64,000 nt of DNA from Ruminococcaceae bacterium AM07-15 (GTDB lineage: Bacteria > Bacillota > Clostridia > Oscillospirales > Butyricicoccaceae): NCBI GenBank assembly GCA_003477405.1, contig QUDE01000007.1, positions 62,001 through 126,000 on the forward strand. Reading direction: 5' to 3'. Each line of letters opens with the position of its first letter. Position 1 is the stretch's first letter. Below the pieces are notes generated by a model. It was not told the DNA's origin, did not search any database, and saw nothing but the letters and a program-made list of their open reading frames with translations. This document shows positions 28,117 to 36,843 of the stretch, in pieces. Position numbers and translations under genes: made by a program.

Positions 28117-29652
28117 ATGAAACTTGCCGCTTACTGTCGTGTTTCCACAGACAAAGAAGATCAGCTCAACAGCCTGGAAGCTCAAAAACAATTTTTCACT
28201 GAGTATACCCAACGCACTGGCGATGTATTGGTACGGCTTTATGCCGATGAAGGAATTTCCGGCACCAAAATCAAAAACCGCAAGGAATTTCTACGGATGA
28301 TGAAGGACGCTGAGCAGGGTCTGTTTGATATGGTCGTGGTCAAGGACATCTCTCGCTTTGCCAGAAATACTGTGGATCTTTTGCAGAACATCCGCAAACT
28401 GAAATCTCTCGGTATTGAAACGCAATTTCTCACGGCCAACATGACCAGCATGGGCAACAGCGAATTTGTACTGACCATCTTTGGTGCATTGGCCCAAGAA
28501 GAAAGCGCCAATACTTCCAAGCGAGTCAAATTCGGAAAAAAGCTCAATGCGGAGAAGGGACGGGTCCCCAATCTAGTTTATGGCTATGACAAAACCATCG
28601 GGGATTACTTCCACCTCACCATCAACGAAACCGAGGCCAACGCCATCCGGCAGATCTATCAATGGTACACCCAGGAAGGGTATGGTGCGTCAAAAATTGC
28701 TGCCATGCTCAACGATCGTGGCCTGAAAACAAAACGCAACTGTCAATGGAGCCAGAATGCTGTCTGCCGAATCCTTACCAATGAGCTGTATACAGGAAAA
28801 GTGATCAACGGCAAAGAAGAAGTAGCGGATTTTCTCACGGGACGCCGTGCCGAAAAAGATGAAACCCAATGGCTGGTAGTAGACAAGCCCGAGCTGCAGA
28901 TCATCCCGCCAGAGACCTTTGAGCAGGCACAACAAATCATGCAGGCCCGGGGGAAATCTTTTCGGGTGGACAAGGAGCGGCAGAGCAACAAGTATCTGTT
29001 CTCCACGCTCATTAAATGCAAAGAGTGCGGTTTGTCTTTCCGGCGCATCGTCCGCACTTATAAAAACACCTATGTCCGCTGGGTCTGTTCCGGCCACAAT
29101 GGAAAAGGCGCCCATTCCTGTCCCAACGCTGTGACTGTGGAAGAAGATGAGCTGATCGATGTACTGCAAGAATACTTTACTCATCTTCTCCAGTCCAAAA
29201 AACAGGTAATCCGTCATGTGGTTGGAGAGTTCCAACGGATCTACAAAGCCAAGGATGACAACCTGCATTATGAAAAAGAATTGACCACTCAACTGGCCAA
29301 ATTGCAAAAGACCAGGCAGAAATATATGGATATGTATGCCGATGACCTAATTTCCCGTGAAGAACTCAACGAGAAAATCGGCGGAATGCGCAAAGAGATG
29401 GATCGGCTGGAAAATGAGCTGAAAATGGTATCCTATCACCTCACCAAAGGCGATCAGCTGGAAGCCATTCTTCAGGACACCTTCCGGCAGATCGAAGACA
29501 TCGCCGATGTGCGGCAGATGACTAACGCCCAACTGAAACGGATCATTCAAAAAATCGAAGTGGACAAGGATGGGAATGTGGATATCTATCTCCGCCTGCT
29601 GGGTGATCTGGGCCTGGACGATACCATTCTAATTCATAACGACGAAACATAA
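28117..29652 (+). CDS. Large serine recombinase (integrase/excisionase of the element)
   Basis: 511 residues. The N-terminal resolvase domain contains YCRVSTD with the nucleophile Ser10, plus DEGISGTK and VKDISRFARN. A recombinase domain follows (residues about 160-270, GYGASKIAAMLNDRG), then a zinc ribbon (IKCKECGLSF, then WVCSG and SCPNA) and a coiled-coil segment (about 370-450) that usually controls directionality. It should catalyse integration and excision through the ACATA core. Its TAA stop (29650-29652) overlaps the right core, so the gene ends at the element boundary. The leader has GAGAGG 8 bp before the ATG. The architecture is like the SpoIVCA-type recombinases that excise skin elements. 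Confidence 0.95.
   Translation: MKLAAYCRVSTDKEDQLNSLEAQKQFFTEYTQRTGDVLVRLYADEGISGTKIKNRKEFLRMMKDAEQGLFDMVVVKDISRFARNTVDLLQNIRKLKSLGIETQFLTANMTSMGNSEFVLTIFGALAQEESANTSKRVKFGKKLNAEKGRVPNLVYGYDKTIGDYFHLTINETEANAIRQIYQWYTQEGYGASKIAAMLNDRGLKTKRNCQWSQNAVCRILTNELYTGKVINGKEEVADFLTGRRAEKDETQWLVVDKPELQIIPPETFEQAQQIMQARGKSFRVDKERQSNKYLFSTLIKCKECGLSFRRIVRTYKNTYVRWVCSGHNGKGAHSCPNAVTVEEDELIDVLQEYFTHLLQSKKQVIRHVVGEFQRIYKAKDDNLHYEKELTTQLAKLQKTRQKYMDMYADDLISREELNEKIGGMRKEMDRLENELKMVSYHLTKGDQLEAILQDTFRQIEDIADVRQMTNAQLKRIIQKIEVDKDGNVDIYLRLLGDLGLDDTILIHNDET
29647..29651. other. Right attachment core (attR) of the spoIIID element
   Basis: ACATA is shared with 4872-4876. On its right, spoIIID resumes with AAG GAT GTC. 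It contains the last sense codon of the recombinase and the first two bases of its stop codon. Confidence 0.85.
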
Positions 29653-29791
29653 GGATGTCACCGAGCGGCTTCGGCTGACAAACCATCAGCTTTACGAACA
29701 GGTGAAAGCCGTTCTGGAGGAAAACAAGGCCGAGCGCCATATTCGCGGCGGCATGGCCACCAAGCGAAAATACAAGGAGCACCAGAACTGA
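29648..29791 (+). pseudogene. spoIIID: spoIIID 3' half
   Basis: Codons 38-84 of spoIIID, beginning at CAT (29648-29650) and ending with TGA (29789-29791). KDVTERLRLTNHQLYEQVKA completes the recognition helix, and AERHIRGGMATKRKYKEH is the conserved basic C-terminus (Bacillus has IRHLRGGEATKLKYK). There is no start codon or ribosome-binding site of its own, so it cannot be translated while the element is present. Joined to 4762-4872 it gives an 84-residue SpoIIID with all conserved parts. Codon use is GC-rich, like the host and unlike most of the element. No disabling mutation is visible in either half, so function has probably been under recent selection. Confidence 0.95.
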
Positions 29792-29860
29792 AATGCAGCT
29801 CTTTGGCGCTGCATTTCATCAAGGGGCGTAGAAACTTTTGTTTCTGCGTCCCTTACTTTT
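29791..29860 (+). terminator. Two stem-loops ending spoIIID
   Basis: AAATGCAGC / GCTGCATTT (29791-29816) overlaps the stop codon. A 13-bp stem GGGGCGTAGAAAC / GTTTCTGCGTCCC (29823-29852, two wobble pairs), followed by TTACTTTTT, is the likely terminator. Confidence 0.75.
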
Positions 29861-29902
29861 TATGTTTCCATTTCCTACACACATTGTCCACAAACACAAA
29901 AA

Positions 29903-29940
29903 TAAGGCAGTATCCTTCGGATACCACCTTATTTTCGATA
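29903..29940 (-). terminator. Terminator of the peptide-transporter operon
   Basis: On the minus strand, AATAAGG..GTATCC pairs with GGATAC..CCTTATT around a GAA loop, followed by T's. It lies just after the last gene of the operon. Confidence 0.8.
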
Positions 29941-29946
29941 AAATAG

Positions 29947-30924
29947 CTATATTTTGTGGCAAGCGGCCCGATGGCCAGGGGCCACTTCCCGCAGCTGAGG
30001 CTCCTCCTGGCTGCACCGCTCCTCCGCATAGGGGCAGCGGGTATGGAACCGGCATCCGGGGGGCACATTGGCCGCCGAAGGCACCTCGCCCTTGAGGACG
30101 ATCCGCTCTCTTTTCTTCCGGCCGGACAAAATGGGAATGGCCGAAAGCAAAGCCTGGGTATAGGGATGCTGGGGATGATCGAACAGCTCTTCTGTGGTGG
30201 CCGTCTCCATGATCTTGCCCAGGTACATCACCACCACCCGATCGGAAATGTGTTCCACTACATTGAGGGCGTGGGAAATGAAGAGATAGGTCATGTTGCC
30301 GTAGTTTTCCTTCAGATCCATCAGCAGATTGATGATCTGGGACTGGATGGACACATCCAGAGCCGATACCGCTTCGTCGCACACCAGGAACTCCGGCTGC
30401 AAAGCGATGGCTTTGGCAATGGCCACGCGCTGACGCTGGCCGCCGGAAAATTCGTGGGGATACCGCTGGGCATACACCGGGCTCAGGCCCACAGCCGTGA
30501 GCAGCTCTGCCGTTTTATCAAAGGCTTCCTTCTGACTCATGCCCATCTGCACCGTCAGCACTTCGCTGATGAGCCGTTTCACCGTCTGCCGGGGATTGAG
30601 AGAAGAATAGGGGTCCTGGAAGATGATCTGGAGCTTTTTCCGCAGCTGCCGCAGCTCGCTGCCTTTCAGCTTCAGGATGTCGTCCTTTTGGTCAAAGACG
30701 ATGCTGCCGCCGGTGGGCTGGTTCAGCCGCACAATGGCCCGGCCGATGGTGGTCTTGCCGCAGCCGGACTCACCCACAAGGCCTACCGTCTCGCCCTTGT
30801 TGATGTCCAGACTGACGCCGTCCACCGCCCGCACCACGCCCACGGTCCGCTGCATCAGACCGGCTTTGATGGGAAAGTGCACTTGCAGATCATCTATTTT
30901 CAAAATGGAATTTTGATTATTCAT
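29947..30924 (-). CDS. dppF: Dipeptide/oligopeptide ABC transporter ATPase (OppF/DppF)
   Basis: About 325 residues. Walker [10 protein letters not shown], signature FSGGQRQR, Walker [13 protein letters not shown], and the C-terminal oligopeptide-transporter region with a cysteine cluster ([16 protein letters not shown]) that in this family binds an iron-sulfur cluster. One of the paired ATPases driving peptide uptake. The ATG at 30924 overlaps the end of dppD by 8 bp; an in-frame GTG at 30936 is an alternative. Last gene of a five-gene operon and followed by a terminator. Peptide, dipeptide or nickel specificity cannot be decided from sequence alone. Confidence 0.92.
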   Translation of the reverse strand: MNNQNSILKIDDLQVHFPIKAGLMQRTVGVVRAVDGVSLDINKGETVGLVGESGCGKTTIGRAIVRLNQPTGGSIVFDQKDDILKLKGSELRQLRKKLQIIFQDPYSSLNPRQTVKRLISEVLTVQMGMSQKEAFDKTAELLTAVGLSPVYAQRYPHEFSGGQRQRVAIAKAIALQPEFLVCDEAVSALDVSIQSQIINLLMDLKENYGNMTYLFISHALNVVEHISDRVVVMYLGKIMETATTEELFDHPQHPYTQALLSAIPILSGRKKRERIVLKGEVPSAANVPPGCRFHTRCPYAEERCSQEEPQLREVAPGHRAACHKI

Positions 30925-31906
30925 TCGTATTTTCACCCCGCTTCAAAAAACAGCTCACTCTCCGTTTTCCTACCACCAGCTCTTCCGGGGCCTGCTTGTG
31001 ACAGATATCCATGGCATAGGGGCAGCGAGGGGCAAACCGGCACCCTTCCGGGAAATGCAGAGGATTGGGAACCGTGCCGGAGATGGATTCCAGCCGCCCG
31101 CCTCTTGTCACCTTGATGCCCGGGATGGACAGGATCAGAAGTTTGGTATAGGGATGCCAGGGATCTTCAAAGATCTGCTCCAGCGGCCCTTCTTCCACGA
31201 TCTTGCCGGCATACATCACCGCCACCCGTTCAGCGATCTGGGACACCACGCCGAAGTCGTGGGTAATGAGCAGAATGGACATATTCAGATCCTTCTGCAG
31301 CTGCTTCATCAGATCGATGATCTGGGCCTGGATGGTCACATCCAGGGCGGTGGTAGGTTCGTCGGCGATGAGCATCTGGGGATTGGAGGCCAGAGAAATG
31401 GCGATCATCACCCGCTGACGCAGGCCGCCGGACAACTGGTGGGGATAGACCTTCAGCCGTTCTGCCGGATTGGGCACGCCCACCTTTTTCAGAATCTCCA
31501 CCGATTTTTCAAAAACCTGAGCCTTGGTCAGATTGGGCTCATGAAGCCGGAACACCTCGCCCAGCTGCCGTTCAATGCGGTACACCGGGTTGAGGGAGGT
31601 CATGGGCTCCTGAAAGATCATGGAGATCTTGGAACCCCTGAGTTTGCGGGCTTCGTCCTTTGTCAGCTCCAGAATCTTCTGGCCGTCCACTTCCATGTAG
31701 TCGGCCTGGACCCGGGCAGTGTCGGCCAACAGCCGGATAAGGGACAAAGAGGTCACCGTTTTGCCGCAGCCCGATTCTCCCACCAGAGCCAATGTTTCCC
31801 CTCGGTTGATGGAAAAGGACACACCGTCCACCGATTTGACCATGCCTTCCGGGGTATCAAAATATGTGCGAAGATTTTTCACTTCAAGGAATTTTTCGCC
31901 TGTCAT
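30917..31906 (-). CDS. dppD: Dipeptide/oligopeptide ABC transporter ATPase (OppD/DppD)
   Basis: 329 residues. Walker [10 protein letters not shown], signature LSGGLRQR, Walker [13 protein letters not shown], and the OppD C-terminal Cys cluster ([16 protein letters not shown]). It pairs with DppF to power the permease. It starts 8 bp after dppC, with AGTAGGTG overlapping the dppC stop, and overlaps dppF; this tight spacing indicates coupled translation. Confidence 0.93.
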   Translation of the reverse strand: MTGEKFLEVKNLRTYFDTPEGMVKSVDGVSFSINRGETLALVGESGCGKTVTSLSLIRLLADTARVQADYMEVDGQKILELTKDEARKLRGSKISMIFQEPMTSLNPVYRIERQLGEVFRLHEPNLTKAQVFEKSVEILKKVGVPNPAERLKVYPHQLSGGLRQRVMIAISLASNPQMLIADEPTTALDVTIQAQIIDLMKQLQKDLNMSILLITHDFGVVSQIAERVAVMYAGKIVEEGPLEQIFEDPWHPYTKLLILSIPGIKVTRGGRLESISGTVPNPLHFPEGCRFAPRCPYAMDICHKQAPEELVVGKRRVSCFLKRGENTNE

Positions 31907-31914
31907 CTTTGCAC

Positions 31915-32838
31915 CTACTTTCTCATCTTCGGGTCGAAGGCGTCCCGCAGGCCGTCACCGATCCAGTTCATGGCCAAAACCGTCACCGAAATGGCAAGGC
32001 CGGGGATGATGGTCAAATACGCTTCCGATTGGAGATACTGCCGGCCCTGGCTGAGCATGACGCCCCAGTCGGGAGCTGCAGCATCGGCTCCCAGGCCCAG
32101 GTAAGTCAGGCTGGCCGCCGACAAAATGGCGCTGCCCACAGCCAAAGTGGCCTGGATGATAATGGGGCCCATACAGTTGGGCAGAATGTGATTCAAAATG
32201 ATCCGGGCATTGCCGAAGCCTGCCACCTTGGCCGACTCCACATACTCGGAATTCTTCACCGCCAGCACCTGGCCGCGGGTCAGACGGGCAAACCGGGGCC
32301 AGCCCACAATGGCCAGAGCCAGAATGATGTTTCTTTGGCTGGAGCCCAAAGCAGCCATGATGGCAATGGCGATGATCAGGAAGGGGAAAGACAGCATGAT
32401 GTCGGTCATGCGCATGAGGATGGTCTCCACGATTCCTCCGAAATAACCGCTGACAAGGCCGATGACGACACCGATGACACCGGTGATCAGCGCCACCGTC
32501 AGGCCGGTGAGCACCGAAGTGCGCCCGCCGTACAGCAGACGGCTCCAGATGTCACGCCCCAGGTTGTCGGTGCCCAGAATATGGCCTTCCGATCCGGGAG
32601 GTTTCAGCTGATTCAGCAAGTCCATATCCAAAATAGGATCATACTTTGTGAAAAGAGGAGCACCGGCGCAGAGAATGACGATGATCAGCAGCATCACCAG
32701 TCCCACCACGGCGATCTTGTTTTTGCGGAATCTGCGCACCACATCGGTCCAATAGGTGGTGACGGGCAAGGATTCCAGACCGATCTCCCCAGAGGCGCCC
32801 TTTTGCACAGGGTCGACTTTTTTCTTTTTATCCCGCAT
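31915..32838 (-). CDS. dppC: Peptide ABC transporter permease (OppC/DppC)
   Basis: 307 residues with about six transmembrane helices. The first follows a basic N-terminal tail (residues 1-40), and the BPD_transp_1 region has the EAA-type loop (GWPRFARLTRGQVLAVKNSE). The N-terminal OppC domain ends near LGTDNLGRDIWSRLLYG, typical of this subunit. Forms the channel with DppB. AAGGAGG precedes the ATG; 12 bp separate it from dppB. Confidence 0.93.
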   Translation of the reverse strand: MRDKKKKVDPVQKGASGEIGLESLPVTTYWTDVVRRFRKNKIAVVGLVMLLIIVILCAGAPLFTKYDPILDMDLLNQLKPPGSEGHILGTDNLGRDIWSRLLYGGRTSVLTGLTVALITGVIGVVIGLVSGYFGGIVETILMRMTDIMLSFPFLIIAIAIMAALGSSQRNIILALAIVGWPRFARLTRGQVLAVKNSEYVESAKVAGFGNARIILNHILPNCMGPIIIQATLAVGSAILSAASLTYLGLGADAAAPDWGVMLSQGRQYLQSEAYLTIIPGLAISVTVLAMNWIGDGLRDAFDPKMRK

Positions 32839-32850
32839 AACAGGCCCTCC

Positions 32851-33813
32851 TTAGGATTTTTTATCCAGGCGAATCCGGGGATCCACCCAGGCATAGACGA
32901 TGTCGATAAACAGATTGACCAGCAGATAGCTGATACAAAGCATCAGGGTGATGCCCTGGATCATGGGATAGTCACGCTTGGAGATGGAGTTCATCATCAG
33001 CCGCCCTACGCCGGGCCAGGAGAAGATGGACTCGGTGACCACCGCGCCGCCCAGCAGGCCGCCCACTTCACCGCCAATGACGGTGATCACCGGGATCATG
33101 GCGTTTTTCAGCGCATGGCCCCAAATGACCACCCGTTCCCGCAAGCCTTTACTGCGGGCATAACGCACATAATCCTGGTTGAGCACATCCAGCATGCTGG
33201 AGCGGATCATACGGGTCTGAGTTGCCGCCATGCCCAAAGCCAGAGATGCGGCCGGCATGATGATGTAGCTGAGGAAGGTGCCCAGGCCCTCACTGAGTTC
33301 AGCGGAACCGGTGGAGGGCAGCCAGCCCAGACGCAGGGAGAAAAAGATCATCAGCACCAGGCCGAACCAGAACTTGGGCAGGGACACGCCCACAGTGGCC
33401 AGAGCCGTGGCCAAAGAATCCCAGATGCTGTTGTGTTTGAGAGCGGCCAGAATGCCCAATGGAACCGAAACCACAAGGGCCAGCAGCATGGAGAAAGCGG
33501 CCAGTTTCAATGTGGCGGGCATGCGGGTCATCACACTGTCGAACACATCCTGGTTCGTGGCATAGGAGGTGCCCAGGTCGCCTTTACAGGCATTCACAAC
33601 AAAATCCACATATCGGACCAAAAAGGGTTTATCCAATCCCCACTGCTCTTCCACCACCGCTCTCTGTTCTTCGGAGACGGTGCCGTCTTCTGTGCCCAGG
33701 ATCAGGTCCACCGGGTCGCCGGGGGTGACATAGAGCAGAGAAAAAATGAGCAGAGAGATGATGAGCAGTGTGGGAATGGCTTGCAATAGTCTTCTCAGAA
33801 TATAAGTCCACAT
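32851..33813 (-). CDS. dppB: Peptide ABC transporter permease (OppB/DppB)
   Basis: 320 residues, starting MWTYILRRLLQAIPTL, the usual OppB N-terminal helix. Six transmembrane segments, a large extracytoplasmic loop after helix one, and the EAA loop (DYVRYARSKGLRERVVIWGH) that contacts the ATPases. AGAGGAG precedes the ATG. First of the dppBCDF block; a 91-bp gap containing a strong hairpin separates it from the binding-protein gene. Confidence 0.93.
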   Translation of the reverse strand: MWTYILRRLLQAIPTLLIISLLIFSLLYVTPGDPVDLILGTEDGTVSEEQRAVVEEQWGLDKPFLVRYVDFVVNACKGDLGTSYATNQDVFDSVMTRMPATLKLAAFSMLLALVVSVPLGILAALKHNSIWDSLATALATVGVSLPKFWFGLVLMIFFSLRLGWLPSTGSAELSEGLGTFLSYIIMPAASLALGMAATQTRMIRSSMLDVLNQDYVRYARSKGLRERVVIWGHALKNAMIPVITVIGGEVGGLLGGAVVTESIFSWPGVGRLMMNSISKRDYPMIQGITLMLCISYLLVNLFIDIVYAWVDPRIRLDKKS

Positions 33814-33835
33814 AGCGTTCTCCTCTTTACGAAAC

Positions 33836-33864
33836 AGGCCCTGTCAGGGTGCCTGACAGGGCCT
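33836..33864 (-). terminator. Intergenic stem-loop between dppA and dppB
   Basis: A 13-bp perfect stem (AGGCCCTGTCAGG / CCTGACAGGGCCT) with a 3-base loop and no T-run after it on the minus strand. It probably stabilises or partly terminates the dppA message, so that more binding protein than permease is made, as in other binding-protein operons. Confidence 0.65.
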
Positions 33865-33904
33865 GCCCCGGTTCTCTCACGGTTGCTCTGACGGTTTGTT
33901 TGCT

Positions 33905-35563
33905 TTACTTGTGATTGACGCCCACATTGCGGAACTCGTTGCACAGGGAGCGATAGACGCTGGCCTGCTCAAAATCGGTAACCGCTTTGCTCACGCCCAT
34001 CTGGGTGTATTCGAAATAGCCGAAAATATGAGGAGCATCGGCGATAAAGATCTCAGCGGCCTGGGTCTGCAGTTCGCTGCGCTCGTCGATGTCGATGGTC
34101 CGCCAGGCTTCATCCAGCAGCGCATCCACTTCAGGATTGGAATAGCCGCAGTTGGGGCTCATGGTGTCGCTGGTATGCATCAGGCGATAGGGGCCATCCA
34201 GGTTGGAATAGCCGCCCAGGATGTACATCTGCACATTGCCGTTCTTGATATCATCGGTATGAGTGCCCCATTCCACGGTCTGGGCGGTGCAATCCACGCC
34301 GATGGCCTTCAGCTGGGAGGAGACCACCACAGCCAGGTTTTCACGGTTGCTGTCGTTGTTGCCTACCTGGAGGGTAAAGCTGAGCTTCTGTCCGTCCTTG
34401 GCACGGATGCCGTCGGAACCCTTCTTCCAGCCCAGTTCGTCCAGCAGCTTTTCGGCTTCTTTGGGATCATACTCGATGCACACGGCCTTGAACCGCTCCT
34501 CGTCGCCGCCGGGGCGTTCATAGGAGATGGGGCCGTAAGCCCGCTTGGCCAGGGTGACGCCGGCGTCATTTTTGAAGATGGCTTCCACAGCGCTGTTCAT
34601 ATCCACCGCCATGGTCAAAGCCCGGCGCAATTCGGCATCCTGGAAGAACTCATACTGACAGTTAAAGCCGATCCAGCGGTAAGAACCTACTTCCGAAGCT
34701 CTCAGCTCCAGATAGTCCTTGTTTACGATGTTGCCCACTTCGGTGGGAAGCACCGACAGAGACATATCGACCTCCTGGTTCTGCAATGCGATGGCGGAAA
34801 CCGATTTGTCGGAGATGATCTTGAAGATCACTTTATCCAAAGCGGGTTCTTTATAGAATTCGTCGTTGCGCTCCAGCACTACCTGGGAGTCGATCACATG
34901 CTCCACAAATTTGTAAGCGCCCGAGCCCACCGGCTTGTTTTCAAAATCCCAGTTCTGCTCCACGGCCTGCCGGGGGATGATGTAGTTCTGATACATCTTG
35001 TACTCCCACAGCACATCAATGTCGTTTGTCACAAACTGAACGGTCTGCTCATCCACCACATTGATCTCTTTCAGACTGTTGGACAGTTCGGTGTAACGCA
35101 CCGAACCGTTGGCCGGGTCCAGATAGTACTCGTAGGAAAATTTCACATCTTCCGCAGTGACCTTGACCTTTTCGTCAAACAGGCCGTTGCCCGTCTGCCA
35201 ATATACATCGTCACGGATCTTGACAGTCCAGGTCAGGCCGTCTTCACTGCATTCCCACTCTGTAGCCAAAGAGGGTACAAAGTTGGAATCCTGATCCATT
35301 TCCACCAGTGTGTGGTAGATCTGACGGAGGATATAGCCGTCGCCGTCGGAAGTGGTCTTCCAGGGTACCAGGGTGGTAACCGGCATGTAGGTGCCGATGA
35401 CCAGCTCATTGGCGTCTTTCACCACTTCACCACCGGTGCTGGTTCCGCCGCCGTCATCGTTGTTGTCTTTCTGGTCATTGCCGCCATTTTTGGCGCAGGC
35501 GCTGAGCAACATCACAGAGGCCAAAGCCAGCGCAATCAGGGACATCCATTTTTTCTTCAGCAT
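33905..35563 (-). CDS. dppA: Peptide-binding lipoprotein (OppA/DppA family)
   Basis: 552 residues. A lipoprotein signal (MLKKKWMSLIALALASVML, lipobox LLSAC) is followed by a Gly/Asp/Asn-rich linker and an SBP_bac_5 domain (YHTLVEMDQDSNFVPSLATEW, then LTWTVKIRDDVYWQTG). It captures peptides outside the membrane for DppBCDF. The start at 35563 has GGAGAGAAGG upstream; the longer frame to 35686 has no signal peptide and is rejected. First gene of the operon, divergent from the RpiR regulator. Confidence 0.93.
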   Translation of the reverse strand: MLKKKWMSLIALALASVMLLSACAKNGGNDQKDNNDDGGGTSTGGEVVKDANELVIGTYMPVTTLVPWKTTSDGDGYILRQIYHTLVEMDQDSNFVPSLATEWECSEDGLTWTVKIRDDVYWQTGNGLFDEKVKVTAEDVKFSYEYYLDPANGSVRYTELSNSLKEINVVDEQTVQFVTNDIDVLWEYKMYQNYIIPRQAVEQNWDFENKPVGSGAYKFVEHVIDSQVVLERNDEFYKEPALDKVIFKIISDKSVSAIALQNQEVDMSLSVLPTEVGNIVNKDYLELRASEVGSYRWIGFNCQYEFFQDAELRRALTMAVDMNSAVEAIFKNDAGVTLAKRAYGPISYERPGGDEERFKAVCIEYDPKEAEKLLDELGWKKGSDGIRAKDGQKLSFTLQVGNNDSNRENLAVVVSSQLKAIGVDCTAQTVEWGTHTDDIKNGNVQMYILGGYSNLDGPYRLMHTSDTMSPNCGYSNPEVDALLDEAWRTIDIDERSELQTQAAEIFIADAPHIFGYFEYTQMGVSKAVTDFEQASVYRSLCNEFRNVGVNHK

Positions 35564-35723
35564 AACCTTCTCTCCTATCTCTGTGTTCTCCTCGGCCCAG
35601 GTTGTCTCCCAGGCACTTCTTCTGCGGTTTTGCCTCCGTCTGGTCTTGCTCCATGCCTCCGCCCCCTTCTGTTCCTTTGCTTTCATCTGCTAACACTATA
35701 TCTTTATGTCAGAGATTATCATA

Positions 35724-35767
35724 AACTTTACAAAAAATAAAGCCCTTTTTAGCAATTTTGTAAAGTT
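35724..35767. promoter_or_regulatory. Perfect inverted repeat, candidate RpiR operator
   Basis: AACTTTACAAAA (35724-35735) and its exact complement TTTTGTAAAGTT (35756-35767) are separated by 20 bp, in the AT-rich region between the divergent dppA and rpiR genes. The position and symmetry suit a dimeric regulator such as the adjacent RpiR protein acting on dppA. Confidence 0.55.
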
Positions 35768-35870
35768 ATACAATATATCAAACGGATTTTTAGTGCATTT
35801 TTAAATTTATTATTTTGCACTATACATTTTAGTGGAAAATATGCTATACTTTTCACAAAGAAAGGGGCTG

Positions 35871-36764
35871 ATGGGTTTGATCGATCTTTCGGTTTTGTTC
35901 GACCAGAATTTCGACCCGGCGGATTGGATGCTCACCCGCAAACAGAAGCAGATCGTCACATATATACGCGACCATCCAGGGGAAGTATGCTATCTGCCCC
36001 TGAAAGAGCTGAGCCAAAAGGCAGGCTGTACCGAAGTGACCTTGCTCCGTCTGTTTCAGCGGCTGGGATTTGCCGGTTACTCCGATTTCCGGCGGGAATA
36101 CCGCCAGTCCTATGAAGTGTTCCGCTCTCCGGAGAATATAGCCTCCACCCAGGATTTCCAACGCTCCCAGCAGCAGAACCTGCAGCTTCTGGGGCACATC
36201 TGCCAGCAGGAACGGCAGCATCTGTACACCTTTATGGACGCCATGGATCTGCGCCCCATTATGAAGGCGGCTCAGGCCATCCACAGCGCCGATTACACTC
36301 TGCTCATGGGACGGGGCATCAGCCGTACCATGACGGAAGTGCTTTCCTATCGACTGGGGGTCCTGGGAGTGCGGGCTGTCGTGGTCAATCCCGAAGAGAC
36401 CACCTCACTGGAAGGCCATATGAATACCATCGATGAACACACCACGCTGGTTGCCCTCACCTTCCCCCGGTATCTGAACGAGCTGGGAGCAGTCACGCAG
36501 CTGGCGGCGGCCAAAGGGGCCAAGGTGGTTGCCATCACCGATTCCCCGGCCTCCCCCATCGTTCCCTTCAGCCATACGGTGATCTATTGTCCCATGGCCC
36601 GAGGTACTCTGTACAATTCTTTCGTGCCTGTGCTTACGGTGATCAACCTGATCGCCCACTCCATCGCCATCCAGCGGGGAGGCGGCAATCAGAGCCAGAA
36701 GCTGGAACGGCTTCGGCTTACTCTGGAAGGGACCCATCCTTCGGCCCTGGATGGTCTCCTATAA
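35871..36764 (+). CDS. RpiR/MurR-family transcriptional regulator
   Basis: 297 residues. The N-terminal HTH_6 domain (residues about 15-85; LPLKELSQKAGCTEVTLLRL, then LGFAGYSDFRRE) is followed by a SIS phospho-sugar-binding domain (about 125-265; LLMGRGISRTMTEVLSYRLG, ALTFPRYLNEL). RpiR regulators usually sense sugar phosphates. Here the gene is divergent from a peptide-transporter operon, so it may link carbon or cell-wall status (for example muropeptide recycling) to peptide uptake; that is inference. The ATG at 35871 has AAAGGGG about 4 bp upstream. An upstream ATG at 35832 lies within the likely promoter (TTGCAC at 35815, TATGCT at 35840). Confidence 0.9.
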   Translation: MGLIDLSVLFDQNFDPADWMLTRKQKQIVTYIRDHPGEVCYLPLKELSQKAGCTEVTLLRLFQRLGFAGYSDFRREYRQSYEVFRSPENIASTQDFQRSQQQNLQLLGHICQQERQHLYTFMDAMDLRPIMKAAQAIHSADYTLLMGRGISRTMTEVLSYRLGVLGVRAVVVNPEETTSLEGHMNTIDEHTTLVALTFPRYLNELGAVTQLAAAKGAKVVAITDSPASPIVPFSHTVIYCPMARGTLYNSFVPVLTVINLIAHSIAIQRGGGNQSQKLERLRLTLEGTHPSALDGLL

Positions 36765-36776
36765 CACCTGCAAACA

Positions 36777-36818
36777 AAAACCCGTGGCAGAACTTGTTCG
36801 TTTTGCCACGGGTTTGCT
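36777..36818 (+). terminator. Terminator of the RpiR gene
   Basis: AAACCCGTGGCA and TGCCACGGGTTT pair around a 14-base loop; GCTTT follows. Confidence 0.8.
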
Positions 36819-36843
36819 TTAAAAATTGTTCGATATGGGAAAA

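Larger units (their letters stand above)
4872..29651. mobile_element. 24.8-kb skin-like mobilizable element inserted in spoIIID
   Basis: The element lies between the ACATA cores at 4872 and 29647, a 24,775-bp unit. The right end encodes a large serine recombinase ending exactly at the junction. Next to it are a relaxase, a MobC-like protein, a RepA-like ATPase and an excisionase-like HTH protein, so this is an integrative mobilizable element; no phage structural or conjugation-machinery genes were seen. Cargo includes a putative three-gene defence operon, a kinase module and a cell-wall hydrolase. Base composition is a mosaic: the mobility module is near 50 percent GC, while 12.7-23.3 kb is far more AT-rich, so the cargo probably came from several sources. 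Excision would restore spoIIID. Confidence 0.92.

Noticed and set aside
4872..29651. Prophage interpretation of the insert
   Set aside because: No capsid, tail, terminase or lysis cassette; the CHAP hydrolase has a signal peptide and a lectin domain and stands alone. Mobilization genes fit better.
31864..35740. Long plus-strand frames opposite the dpp operon
   Set aside because: Antisense shadows of the ABC transporter genes, with no motif and no start signal.
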